Source: Euclidia mi (lineage: Eukaryota; Arthropoda; Insecta; Lepidoptera; Erebidae). From it: a DNA stretch of 64,000 bases. Every line of letters starts with the position of its first letter. Positions within the stretch are counted from its first letter, which is position 1. The translations under genes and the position numbers were made by a program. Below are positions 21,988 through 33,483 of this stretch, in pieces. The notes beneath the pieces were generated by a model. It was not told the origin of the DNA. It did no database searches and saw only the letters and a list, made by a program, of their open reading frames with translations. The stretch covers positions 39,805,598 through 39,869,597 of the forward strand of contig OX123182.2 in assembly GCA_944739405.2 (NCBI GenBank), read 5' to 3'.

Positions 21988-22635
21988 TAAGAATTTGGTT
22001 TTAAAACTCCTACCCTCAGGGTGTAAGATAGGGGTTCAAAGTCTATATGAAACGAAACTTATTATTCCTTCAGTGGATTGACTTCAAATTGTGATATATT
22101 GGTTCCTCAAATAACGATCGTGAACACTAAGAATTAGTTTTTTTTTATTCCTACCCTCAGGGGGTAAGACAGGGGTTCAAAGTGTGTATGAAACGAAACT
22201 TATTATTCCTTCAGTGGATTGACTTCAAACTTTGTATATTGCTTTCTCTAATGACCTTAGTAAACATTAAGAAAATATTTTTGGAATTTCTTACCCTAAA
22301 GGGTTAAAAAGGGAAGTCAGAATTTCTATGAAACCTTTTTATTCCTTCATTTGATTAACTTCAAACTTTGTACATAGGTTCCTCAAATGAAGTAAGTGAA
22401 CACTAAGAAATCCTTTTTGAAAATACTTACCCAAGTGGATAAAAAGGAGTGTCATAATTAGTATAGAACCTTTTATGCCTTAAAGGGATTAACTTCATAC
22501 TTTGTTCATTGGATCCGCAAATGACGTTTGCAAACACAGTTTGTTTTTTTATTTTGGAAAATTTCCCCTAAGAGGGTGGAAAAGGTATTCAGAGTTTGTG
22601 TAGAAACTTTTATTTTTTCAATGGAATCACTTCAA
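21988..22635 (+). repeat. About 115-bp tandem repeats, right block
   Basis: Continuation of the same array after the Harbinger element, roughly five to six units, diverging toward the right. Units are independently diverged, so the array is old. Confidence 0.75.
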
Positions 22636-22780
22636 TCTGTGTATATAAAATCTTTTCGTTACTGACTGACAGACACATTACAGCCGAAATTACTGGGCGT
22701 AAGAAGGTTAAATTTAGCATGTATGTTCCTTGAGGAGGGTGTTTGTACAAAATATTTTTTCTAAGCGTAATTTACGCGTG
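22636..22780 (+). mobile_element. Second Helitron-like 5' end
   Basis: A|TCTGTGTATATAAAATC at 22636 is followed by 'TTACTGACTGACAGACACATTACAGCCGAAATTACTGGGCGTAAGAAGGTTAAATTTAGCATGTATGTTCCTTGAGG', closely similar to the start at 17399 and to the short copies. Its right end would be the CTAG at 28925-28928 after removal of the LTR element. It is either a nested younger copy or an internal repeat of the larger one. Confidence 0.5.
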
Positions 22781-22927
22781 TGAGAGATATGTAATAATAT
22801 CTAGGCTTTGGGCTGAAATTACTGATATCCAAGTATTTATACATAATATGTAAGAGGATAGTGGCAACTAAATGACACTGACATGACGTTTGACAGTTAA
22901 ACTGTCAAACGTGTAAATAAGGTGTAC

Positions 22928-22936
22928 CTATATAAG
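22928..22936 (+). promoter_or_regulatory. TATA box in the 5' LTR
   Basis: CTATATAAG about 150 bases into the LTR, just after the palindrome, with a GC-rich downstream region; the same in the other LTR at 28257-28265. Confidence 0.6.
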
Positions 22937-23487
22937 TCGACAGGCTCGGCTAGCTCGTCCTATTCTCCTTCGACGACGGCTCAGGTACGATATGGTTCTG
23001 ACTATTTAATTGCCACTGTGTTCCAATATTCTGTGTTGCTTGTTCTTTTGTTTCATCATCTAGGAAACAATGTAAAATAGTGTAATCATTATCTTATTGA
23101 TATTGTGTTGTGGGTAGTTTGATCGTTTGTGAGATATTATAGAGATATGGGATAGAATAATATACTGTGGATCAAGTCGTATCAATGAGATTCATTAGGT
23201 ATATACCTGTGGTAAACATTTAGTAAATTGTATTGATGCTAAATAATGCTTATTATGTTCTGTTGTAAGACAGTAATATACAACTACCCACAACATTGAT
23301 ATTTGATATAAATTGGCTGTACCACTGTTTGTTAATTATTGTTATATATATAGTTATTGAAAAGAATGATCAAGAGTTTTATTGCCCGTTCTTTCTCTTG
23401 GTTCTATGTCTTTGCTTTGCGAACTGGGCTGTAAATGTAAATGTAGAATCACGACGTAATCTAAAGATATATCCTTGTGCCAAACTG

Positions 23488-23493
23488 AATAAA
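23488..23493 (+). terminator. Polyadenylation signal in the 5' LTR
   Basis: AATAAA about 80 bases before the LTR end; duplicated at 28817-28822 in the 3' LTR, where it would act. Confidence 0.5.
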
Positions 23494-23572
23494 TGAAAGT
23501 ATGATTTGATAGTTGTCTCTTTTATTTATCAAAACTGTCTCTACACTGTAGGAAGCTTCCCTGATTCTGACA

Positions 23573-26500
23573 TCAGAAGTGTGATAAATTTGCGCCCACA
23601 ATACTAATACATCCAATTGCAAGTTTCAGAGTCTCCTCATCGTGATGCCATGATTCTGCCTAAGCCCGTCACTGCACCATTCAGCTGACGACGGAGAACG
23701 ATTGCCCTACGATCCAGTAGCAACGTTGCAGAAAGCAAGCCGGTGGATGAGTACAGGCTACATATCGTAACGATCTGCAACAGTATGCTGAAGCCAACAG
23801 CAACAACCAACTGCAAACGCTGGTAATGTACTTCCACCAAAATTATAGCCATGAATGGTCGAAAAATATGACTGTTGTGTTTATGTGGTACCAGGTTATT
23901 TTAACATGTTCATCAAAAATGTATCTGAGTATAAAACTATGTAGGTAATAGCGAAAAAGTTACAGAAAATGTATAATAGATTTTTAAAGTAGCCGATATT
24001 GTTCTAATCTGTTGGAATTTAAATAGGCAACATTTGTAGTGATTGACAGAGACTCGGTATGAGCATTGGCTGTGTTGTGCTTTGTTGATAACTCTTTCTA
24101 GTGTAAGTACTGATTAGCGTAATCGTCCTGCATATTTGAATTCCAAGAATTAAGTGCTCTGACGAATCTTTTCATTACAAGTCGAATATGAAATGATGGT
24201 AGGTAGAATACATTTCAGAGATTTCTTCATTAATTTTGTTGGCTGTGTATTCATTACATACAGACCAATATTGCGGTGTAGGAATGTGCCTTAGCTCTGT
24301 TCCATAAGCTGTAGTTAAATTTTCACCACAAATACCAAATTAATCAGTTCATGCTATATAGTATTATTAAATCGGATCCAAACTATAACGAAAGAAAAAT
24401 AAAATAAGAATATTTTAATGTTAAGCTCTTGAATGTGTTGCCCTGGAGATAGGAATACGAAACTGTATATTTATCTTTAACATATCTTTGAAATATACTC
24501 TTATTTTGAACTGGTTAATAATTGTTGATGGCACAAAAATTTGTGTATAGAATTTCAATTAATAATGCACTTTCTATAATTGTGTAGTGAGTAATTGTCA
24601 TGTACCCAGATAATTTCCACCAGTTTACTTGCAATAGACATACTTATGATTTTGTCACTTTGATTTCTATTGGAAGAACAAAACCAAATAGCTTCCATTT
24701 GTCTCAGAGGCACCACATTTGAATGACATGTTGTAAAGATGACCTATGAGTTTTGTATAACTATTACTACAAGCGAACTTTTTTGTGTAGGTACAGAAAT
24801 ATTCTATATTATATCAAGCGGGTCTGTCTATCTAGATCATATCGATAAAATGATAGTTTCGTTTAGTAACTATTTCCTTTTATTTTTTAAACATACCTCA
24901 TCCTCCTGAGGCCTGAGGGGTCATATATGCTACGTCTAAATATATAGCTCAAGGTATTTTTATTAAAAAGTAGTTATTGAAGAATGTTTTTATATTACAT
25001 AGGATTAAATTGACTTGTTAAAGAAAGTGACATCATTTTGCTTATGTCTGGCCCTATTAGATGGCAGTGTATCCAATATTTTCAAGTAGTGTTATTTTGG
25101 TTGATAATTTCCTGTTATTTATAACGATAATAGCAGATAAAATAGTTAAAATGAAATGTGTAATAAATGCAGACATCTGTTTAATTAAATGGATCTGAAA
25201 TAAGCTATTCAACTAAATTGATTCAATTTGAAAACAGTTCCAAATTACATCACTGATCTTTTTTCGAAAACATTCTCATAGTTTATTTATCTATTCTCGG
25301 AAATAATACAAATAAATTCAATAAATTAATAAAATATGAGACGGTATTTATTTTTATCTGCTTTTATTCATTGAAATTATGTATTTTTATTATGAAGTGC
25401 CATGTGTTAAACTGTAAACCTATTTAGACCATATAGTAATAATCAATCTTAGGATTAGCTCTCGGTAATGAACTATCTTATCAATTTAGTATCTCTGGTA
25501 TAAACACTGCGATAGATAAGCTATTTAGAGATATTTATTATGCAAAGATATATGTGTACATGTACTTTGTGGTTCAATTGTAGGAGACCGTGGCAATAAT
25601 TATTAAAATGGTATTTAATCATTCTAGGTGCTTGAAGGGTTTTGTTTATTTATTTTAAACAATACTTACATGTAAGCTTACTATGTTTATACCAAACCTC
25701 TTACGAATCGTCAAATCTTAATTATAATGAAACTGAATGAACCAGATACCTAACGTAAAATACGTAAAAAAAAAACGTTGTCAGTGTTCTGATTGTGTAA
25801 ATGGAATGAAAATAGCCACAATCACATGATACAATTAATAAATTAAATTGAAATTGATGAAATTAAATAAGATATTCTGCTTAGTATAATAAGTATTTGT
25901 ATAAGTACATTGATGTTTTTAAGTGTTGCGACCTAAATTAATAAATCTAGGTATATATATTTGACTTATAGATATTGAAATATTAACCGACTTGTCCGAA
26001 TTCTAACTAGTGTCTGGTTTGACTTTCTACACGACTATTTATTATACCGTTTCTTACCAAGAGTACTTTTACTGGCATTGGCGTCTAGTTTAACTTTAGG
26101 CAGTTCACTGACTATTGGTAACATAAATAAACTATTAACTAAATTGGTTCATTCTTGATTACTAGTTATTTATTTATACTTTTGTACTGTTTGTACCTGC
26201 AATACATTCAGGTCAATTCAGTTTATAGCATTCCATACTGTACATTTACGGGTGGTAGACTTACAATTAGGAAACAATTATTATGGAACACTTTTAGGAG
26301 AGAGGAGCAGTTTAGTTATATTCTATAATAGTCTATATATTATACCTAGGTGCATTTGATATATTATAGTTAAAAGATGTATTATAGTAACATGCTTTAA
26401 TAGGGTCTGCTGCATTTATTATTCTAAATTGATAACATTTTAGTGTATTATAAATATAGATATCAATTTTGATTATGATAAGTGACATTTATAGTTTTTC

Positions 26501-28109
26501 CTCCAGTTAATTTTTGTTTAATATAATAAAGGACTTTGTACTTTTAGATAGCTACGATTTATAGATTAATAACGTTTAGATATTCTTTGATGACATAGTA
26601 GCTTTTACAGATAACATTTTTTTTGTTTTCTTACTAAAGTATTTAAGTTAAATTTTAAAATACATATACAAAGAAAATAAAAGGGCGGTCTTACTATAGG
26701 TTAGAGGTTCTGATAACCATACACAGCATTACATATAAACTTCTTCTAAACAAGGATCGATAATGTAGGTAGCAGTGATGATATAAAGGTATCTGTAAAT
26801 ATCCATAATAATGTGATAACATCGATTTATTCATTGATGATTAAATAGTTGACGATGATTGAATTATTATTGATGATTAACTTACCGATGGTTAAGAAGT
26901 TGATGATAATGCTGGCAATGATCATGTTGATGATAATGATTTTGATAATGATTTCATAATGATTTTGATGATGATTTTGATGATGATTTTGATGATGATT
27001 TTGATGATGATTTTGATGATGATTTTGATGATGATTTTGATGATGAATTTGATGATGATTTTGATGATGATTTTGATGATGATTTTGATGATGATTTTGA
27101 TGATGATTTTGATGATGATGATATTGATGTTGATCATATTGATGTTGATGATATTGATGTTGATGATATTGATGTTGATGATATTGATGTTGATGATATT
27201 GATGTTGATGATATTGATGTTGATGATATTGATGTTGATGATATTGATAATCATTTTGATGTTGATGATATTGATCATATTGCCTACGAACTGCTGAAGT
27301 CTTTCGCCTTGTTCTAGCCTGGACTCATGTGCAGCAGGTGTGGGGCTAGATAGTATCAAGGAGATTGACCGTTGTTACTTGTCTATTTAATGTGAAAGGA
27401 AAGGCAATGGCAATGAGTGTTTTAGAATGAAAGTATTGTCCTAGTATTACACTACTGTTATCATACAAGTTGGTACCTGTATACTTGTAAATTAGTGAAA
27501 TCGAATTTAATTATTTAACTCGGTTGTGAATTTAAATTATTTATTTTTTTTATTTATTTATCAGCCATAAGCAGAATTACCTATTTTAATTTTTTATTCT
27601 TAAAACCGTTACTTAAATTTTTATGCTTCGTAGTGGCTCCTTTTGTACTATATTATTTTTCTCAATTTGTGGATGGATAATGCAGTGGTGTAATATTGTA
27701 AAATTAAACTGTACTTCTATGTAACATGTGTATTGTGAATGTTAATGATCCCTTCATAGAATAGTAAATACAATTTGTAACAATGGTATCAAAGCAGCTG
27801 ACACAGAACTTATTTCTAGACTCCCAAAATGAAACCGTAATAACTGTAAATATGAGTCCAGTTTATTTTTGTGTAATTGTTTCGTACAAATGGATTGTTG
27901 TTGTGATACTATTCTTATAATTCAACTTACTTAGATGACGACGTAAGTCAGTATAGCCGTTGCGGACGTAACGATACTATAGTTTGTAGATGGCTTTAAT
28001 CAATATGGTAAGAATTCATTGTTACATAATACAGGGCGCCCGTCAGGCGATTGTTTAGTAAAGTGTAATTTATTGTACTTCGAGGACGAAGTGATTGTCA
28101 GTCTGGCCG
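23573..28109. other. Interior of the LTR element, no coding capacity
   Basis: AT-rich. It starts TCAGAAGTGTGATAAATTTG, where a primer-binding site would be; the tRNA is not assigned. A slightly more GC-rich stretch at 23620-23830 may be a decayed gag start, with no clear frame. The GAT-rich minisatellite sits at 26947-27293. TGGTATCAAAGCAGCTGAC near 27784 resembles a retrotransposon primer site in an odd place. Confidence 0.6.
26947..27293 (+). repeat. GAT-rich minisatellite, two adjoining unit types
   Basis: First a 12-bp unit TTTTGATGATGA (about 26950-27118), then a 15-bp unit ATTGATGTTGATGAT (about 27120-27260). Repetitive frames on both strands here are by-products of the repeat. Confidence 0.9.
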
Positions 28110-28901
28110 TGAGAGATATGTAATAATATCTAGGCTTTGGGCTGAAATTACTGATATCCAAGTATTTATACATAATATGTAAGAGGATAGTGGCAACTAA
28201 ATGACACTGACATGACGTTTGACAGTTAAACTGTCAAACGTGTAAATAAGGTGTACCTATATAAGTCGACAGGCTCGGCTAGCTCGTCCTATTCTCCTTC
28301 GACGACGGCTCAGGTACGATATGGTTCTGACTATTTAATTGCCACTGTGTTTCAATATTCTGTGTTGCTTGTTCTTTTGTTTCATCATCTAGGAAACAAT
28401 GTAAAATAGTGTAATCATTATCTTATTGATATTGTGTTGTGGGTAGTTTGATCGTTTGTGAGATATTATAGAGATATGGGATAGAATAATATACTGTGGA
28501 TCAAGTCGTATCAATGAGATTCATTAGGTATATACCTGTGGTAAACATTTAGTAAATTGTATTGATGCTAAATAATGCTTATTATGTTCTGTTGTAAGAC
28601 AGTAATATACAACTACCCACAACATTGATATTTGATATAAATTGGCTGTACCACTGTTTGTTAATTATTGTTATATATATAGTTATTGAAAAGAATGATC
28701 AAGAGTTTTATTGCCCGTTCTTTCTCTTGGTTCTATGTCTTTGCTTTGCGAACTGGGCTGTAAATGTAAATGTAGAATCACGACGTAATCTAAAGATATA
28801 TCCTTGTGCCAAACTGAATAAATGAAAGTATGATTTGATAGTTGTCTCTTTTATTTATCAAAACTGTCTCTACACTATAGGAAGCTTCCCTGATTCTGAC
28901 A
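28110..28901 (+). repeat. 3' LTR of the non-coding LTR element
   Basis: Same length as and almost identical to 22781-23572; preceded by 'TTCGAGGACGAAGTGATTGT…GGCCG'. An LTR-related fragment also lies near 55088. Confidence 0.88.
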
Positions 28902-28928
28902 CGAGCGAAGCAGCGGACAAAAGCTAGT

Positions 28929-29663
28929 ATAAATATAATACAGCTTCGTAGTTCGTAATGGTATAAAACCTTAGGGAACTGTACTACGTTTTGAAGAAAA
29001 CACCAAGTCCAGTATAAACCACTCCTTGTTTATTTCAATTATTACAGGTACACTTTTATAAAGCAATACTTTTGCACAATTACAAACTGTTACAATAATT
29101 CCTGCTAGCTACTTAGTTACGTCCGTTACGGCCGAGAGCTGTTATAAGACTGCCTGTGGCATCGCGCCTTTCACTTCGACTCGTCCCTCTTCATAATAAT
29201 CAAAAAGAGTGGGTAGTTAGTGAAGTGAGGTGCGCGCTGACGTATAACCCATAAATCATTTGAGTGTTTATAAAATAATTCCCGTAATTAATATTTAACT
29301 TAACCAAAAATATGACAACATTGACATAATTAGCTTATCAAGTTGTATGCGTTTAGCTACGTAAATCTCAATTGACAAATATTAATATTCAAAAACATTA
29401 TGAACTACATTATTTCTATACAGATATTATGAAACATATAGAACTCTGTGTAAAATTACCGTCGCACCATAATATATATGAAACAGACATTGGGGAAAGA
29501 TATAAAAGTAGCTTGCAGGCATTAAGCTGTTCGCCAGTTGTAGCGCACGTATATATTTTTTAACTATTCTGCGTTGGTTGTGTTAATTTTGACAAGAATC
29601 ACAAGAATAAATAAACATGTTATATTATATGTTAAAACACGCCGATATGCGATGGTACTCTTA
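28929..29663. other. Non-coding stretch
   Basis: Flank of the Helitron-like element; no gene recognised. 29100-29250 is slightly richer in GC. Confidence 0.4.
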
Positions 29664-29808
29664 CGGCCATTTTCAATATTCGAACTATAGATAGATCTGT
29701 AGATTTTAGATTCGTGTTTGACATATTTTGTATGGAGCTTATGTCAAGAACTGTCAAAAACTAATCTAAAATCTACAGATCTTTCTCTAATTTGAATATT
29801 GAATTCCG
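29664..29808. mobile_element. 145-bp MITE with TA duplication
   Basis: Imperfect inverted repeats of about 48 bp. The left arm starts CGG…TTTTCAATATTCGAACTATAG and ends GATCTGTAGATTTTAGATT; the right arm is its complement, starting AATCTAAAATCTACAGATC and ending in CCG. TA flanks both sides (29662-29663 and 29809-29810), which fits a Tc1/mariner-type non-autonomous element. Confidence 0.7.
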
Positions 29809-29810
29809 TA

Positions 29811-30973
29811 GTTAATCTATCAGTATTGAATCAGTTTTGCTCGTAGCTACTACATTTATATTATTGCAAGCACTTCTAGTTCATAAATTGTGAGTAAAAT
29901 GAGAAGCACAGCTATCAAATAATCGCAAGTATTAAATAAATATTCTATAACGCATGTAGGTTATTACAGAAATAAAACCAGGTTTTAAAAAGAACTACAG
30001 CTTCTGGTCTGTGGCTCATATTTTATTGTACATAAAATCGCTCTATAAATCTAATTCTGATGACTTTTATCTTTCGTTGTGTTCGGAAGTTATTACTACA
30101 TTTATACAACAGTGTATTTCAGTTCGTTTCGCGTTTTATAACATATGAGTTTTTTATATCTGGGGTACTGGTTTAGGGGTTGGAATATTTCTGCAATGTT
30201 TCGTCAAAATGCGTTCAGTAGTTTTTGAGTGAACACAGTACAGAGGAACAAAATCCATCCATTCATACTCACTAACTTATGCTTGTATCATATGATACAT
30301 TTTCTCAAGTTTAAATGTTAAACAATTTCCAAGCAACAGATTACAGTTTTAATTACTTTTGAGACCCTTTGATCGCTACATGAATGTAATAATACCCCGT
30401 TTGATCTACAAAATCTTAATTTTAGCCATGTAAAAGAAACTGTTGTAATATCTTCCGGTCATTGTTATGTCCTCTAAAATATGCAAAAAGGTGTAGTTAT
30501 TTGGTTATATGTTAACTAGAAATACCAAAATATTTCCAAGAGTGTCGCGTCTCGCGACAAGTGAAGCTACATGTAAGTATAATGAAGGCAAACAATCCGC
30601 ATGTAAAGTGCGCGCTTACACGACACACACATCAGCCTGATGACTTCTTCTCGTGATTTCAATGCAAATTCAGAATTCAAATTATGCTTTGTGATCATAG
30701 TGAGGCCTTTGTTAACACATATCTGCATATTCTTGATGCTTAACGTAAGTTGGATGAAGTTGCTCTGTGTGAACAATCTTATCTTGTCGGCTGTTCATGT
30801 GAAATTTAGCAGAAGAACGTTCGCGGTATCACGTTTGCGGACTAATATTATACAGGCCATTAAGTTTAATTGTGCGCGTCGGTACTCAAAAGCTACCTCT
30901 CCGTTGATGCGTGTAGTTTTGAAACAGTGGTGGCTGAACTTCTTTATGAATATCTACCTCTAGTTACTAGTAA
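29811..30973. other. AT-rich non-coding stretch
   Basis: No gene believed. A 107-codon frame at 30640-30963 has no family resemblance. 30150-30250 ('TCAAAATGCGTTCAGTAGTTTTTGAGTGAA') resembles a common interspersed repeat of Lepidoptera. Confidence 0.4.
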
Positions 30974-31177
30974 CTAGAGGATGTCCGCAGCTACGCCTGC
31001 GGATATATTAATTTCATAATCTCTGCGCAAACTCGTGGGAATTAGAGGATTTCCCTTTTTAGTTCACCCTTACGGTTTCTAAGGAACATACATGCCAAAT
31101 TTCATCTTACGCACAATACTTATGGCTGTGCGTTATCTCTCAGTTAGTCAGTACCACAAGAGTTTTATATATACAGA
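30974..31177 (-). mobile_element. Short non-autonomous Helitron-like copy
   Basis: On the minus strand it starts A|TCTGTATATATAAAACTC at 31177 and ends …GCGGACATCCT|CTAG|T at 30974. Core motifs TAACGCACAGCC and CCAAATTT-type blocks match 39103-39317 and the start at 17399. Confidence 0.6.
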
Positions 31178-31879
31178 TATTTTAATGAAAAAATTGCAGA
31201 GATAGATGACAAGCTTTCTTATAATACGTTGAAGTTGGTTACTAGTATACCTACACAATTTCAGGCAATTAACTCTATAATGTTCTCTGCTATAACTGGC
31301 AACAATTTGGACAATGGCCAGGTTACGTTCGTAGAGAATTCAACTCATCAAGTATACTTACGGTTTAATTAGTGCGAAATTGCGGTTGAAGCAAATAAAA
31401 CATAAAAAAGCCACTTCAAATGTATAATAAGCTTATTTTAATGTAACTCTTCCTCGTTATGCATTTCTGCGAAGTAAAATATCTCAGCTTATGGCAAACA
31501 CTCAGATCAGTATGTCAGATCCAGTAAGGTAGGTACTTTATTGAAACCTAAAATTGCATTTCTTAACTTATTTGAATGTAAATTCTAATCGCTTATTTTA
31601 CTTCATTATTTAACGAGTAATAGCCAATTAACTTAAAATCCTACTTGTGAGCGATACAATTACTATTGTGCTTTAGTCCTACTATGCTTTGGACACTCGA
31701 CAACTATTACAACTAGGTCATGGAATAAAATGTAGAGCAAATGCGGTTTTTATATGTGGGGCAAATAGCACATGTCATTTCCCGCGCCATAAAAACATTT
31801 ATATATACGTTTAGGGAACAGCTCTTTATGAATTAAACATATCTAACCCATTCTTTATATTCAGCAGTAAGTAGTGTGA
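31178..31879. other. AT-rich non-coding stretch
   Basis: Nothing recognised apart from the short shared motif near 31738-31768. Confidence 0.4.
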
Positions 31880-32800
31880 CTGATAAATTTTAGTCGGTTT
31901 GTCGCGCGACCCTCTGAGTTATTTATATGAGTGGATCGTCCTTAAGAGGCGGCATTATATAAAATATCAATACTCTCCATATAATTCAAGGCAATGTGAC
32001 GAAATGTTTATTTCTGTTTTACGAGGCGCCATCGCTGGCTCCAACTAAAACAGATGAAATCATTCGCCGTCGAAGTAATGAAAACGTATTTACTCAATTT
32101 TATTTGTCTTGTAACTGTTATGTGGAAGTAAAATTTATGTACCTATGTGTAATTATCCTTTATGGTAGGCATACCGGATTTTTAATTAAATACTTTTAAA
32201 ATAATACTGTACGTGTGAATGTAAGAGGTGAAAATTTTCCTCGATTTTGCTGGTGGACTTCTTATATCTTGATGGTCACATATAGTCGTGATATTTATTG
32301 TACCTGAACTTGCTCGTAGGCACCCAGAGAATACCTATGACACTGTCTCAAAGGCTCAGCTCGCGTGAATAAAACATCCTTAAAGTTGTGTCGTAAGCTA
32401 CGTTGTCTTCAGTTTGACAAGTTTTACAAAGTTTCTTAAGTTCCAGGAATTGTTCCTGTGCTTTAAAAATAAATTTAACGTGTCTTTAAACACCAAGTAA
32501 ATAGAGGGTCATTGATTAGTATCCAAATATGTCTTAAGTTTCCTATATATGTATATATTTAGAGTGTGGGCACGTCAGTAGTTGTGAGTAGCGGTCTAAC
32601 TTTATAGCCCATCAGCTAATGGGTATTGATTGAAACCAAAACATTTCAGCATCCATACAAATGTTACGAGCATTTGATGAGGTCGACGTTCACTCAATGT
32701 TTTGATAATTCATTACTAATCGAGTGGTCATTTGAGTGATCATTCCACGTTCAAATAGAGCTACGTCACTTTGGACAAACTTTATTACCTACTGTTCTTC
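31880..32800 (+). repeat. Unclassified diverged repeat, copy 1
   Basis: Shares ordered blocks with 46420-47200: 'TTTACGAGGCGCCATCG' with 'TTTACGAGGCACCGCCG'; 'CGCCGTCG…GTAATGAAAAC' with 'GGCCGTCG…CAATGAAAAC'; 'TAAACACCAAGTAAATAGA' with 'TAAACATCAAGTTAAATAGA'; 'TTTATAGCCCATCAGCTAATGGGTATT' with 'TTTATAGCGCATGCGGTAATGGGTATT'. No protein is encoded. Confidence 0.45.
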
Positions 32801-33329
32801 GGTTGATATAAGCACAAAGTTTATGAGCTTTTATTTCTTTGTAGGTGTTTTACAATTATTATGATTGCCACTGTTTCAGTTACCAGTTTATAGATTCATG
32901 TAGGGCAATACATCATATCAAACGATTAAAATAAACAGGCTATAGTTTTCCATCGCTCTGGAAGAAGCACTAATATAACTTTACTATCAACATCAATATT
33001 ATAATTATTATGACCAGGCTGCATAAGCACACTGCTGCACATAAGCATCTGCCATGGCGTGACATTAAAACAGCGTCCTCTGCAAGTCAGTATTAATTGT
33101 AAAGCTTTACAATATCGTTGGCTTTATCAATATGTACTGCTATTGTAGTACATTTAAATCAAATTGAAACTTAAAATTTACAAGAAGCCACATATTGTAT
33201 TCTTCATCTTTGATTTCGATAAACAAAATACCAATAATCGTCAAAATATTGTATAATTTCCATTGGTATTGGTAGTATCCAATTTACGTGACAAAAATGC
33301 TCTGCAATGGCTCCAACAATATTGAAAAG
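32801..33329. other. AT-rich non-coding stretch
   Basis: Nothing recognised before the hairpin at 33330. Confidence 0.4.
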
Positions 33330-33400
33330 AAAAAGCATTTATTTCCACAACATACAAGAACTATGTATGTTCTTGTATGTTGTGGAAATAAATGCTTTTT
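33330..33400. repeat. Perfect 32-bp inverted repeat, 7-base loop
   Basis: The left arm (33330-33361, AAAAAGCATTTATTTCC…) and right arm (33369-33400) are exact reverse complements over 32 bases, around the loop TATGTAT. A transcript would fold into a 32-bp hairpin. No flanking transposon signature is seen. Confidence 0.85.
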
Positions 33401-33483
33401 GTTTTATACATTATAATATGGCACAGGTTACATATTGCTTTGTAAACACATTGAAAAAGTACCAGTACGCGTGGTCCCAATAT

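Larger units (their letters stand above)
22781..23572 (+). repeat. 5' LTR of the non-coding LTR element
   Basis: Contains a 13-bp-arm palindrome ACGTTTGACAGTT/AACTGTCAAACGT (22886-22912), a TATA box CTATATAAG (22928-22936) and AATAAA at 23488-23493. The 66-codon frame at 23296-23496 is spurious. Confidence 0.88.
22781..28901. mobile_element. Large non-coding LTR element (LARD-like), young
   Basis: Two 792-bp LTRs of equal length (22781-23572 and 28110-28901) begin TGAGAG and end CTGACA. I found only two differences between them (C/T in 'GTGTTCCAATATTC' and G/A in 'ACACTGTAGG'). The flanks are CGTG (22777-22780) and CGAG (28902-28905), a possible 4-bp duplication with one change. The 4.5-kb interior has no gag, protease, RT or integrase frame, so movement would have depended on an autonomous relative. 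The orientation (plus) is inferred from the TATA box and AATAAA order. Confidence 0.85.
17399..28928 (+). mobile_element. Composite Helitron-like element carrying nested insertions
   Basis: The left end reads A|TCTTAATATATAAAATCC (TC at 17399-17400, preceded by A) and is followed by 'TTACTGACTGACTGACAGACACGCTACAGC'-like sequence. The right end reads GCGAAGCAGCGGACAAAAG|CTAG|T (CTAG at 28925-28928, followed by T). TC at the 5' end, CTRR at the 3' end and insertion between A and T are Helitron hallmarks; short copies at 30974-31177 and near 39317 share both ends. Inside are tandem repeats, a Harbinger element, a second 5'-like end at 22636 and an LTR element. No Rep/helicase is encoded. Whether the two 5' ends belong to one element or to two nested ones is unresolved. 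Confidence 0.5.

Noticed and set aside
23296..23496. 66-codon frame, present again at 28625-28825
   Set aside because: Identical because both lie in the two LTRs; it overlaps the polyadenylation signal and has no known family.
26922..27359. Long frames of Ile/Asn/Lys or Met/Leu repeats
   Set aside because: Direct translations of the GAT-rich minisatellite on both strands.
30640..30963. 107-codon plus frame
   Set aside because: No motif, low complexity, ends at a Helitron-like terminus; likely chance.
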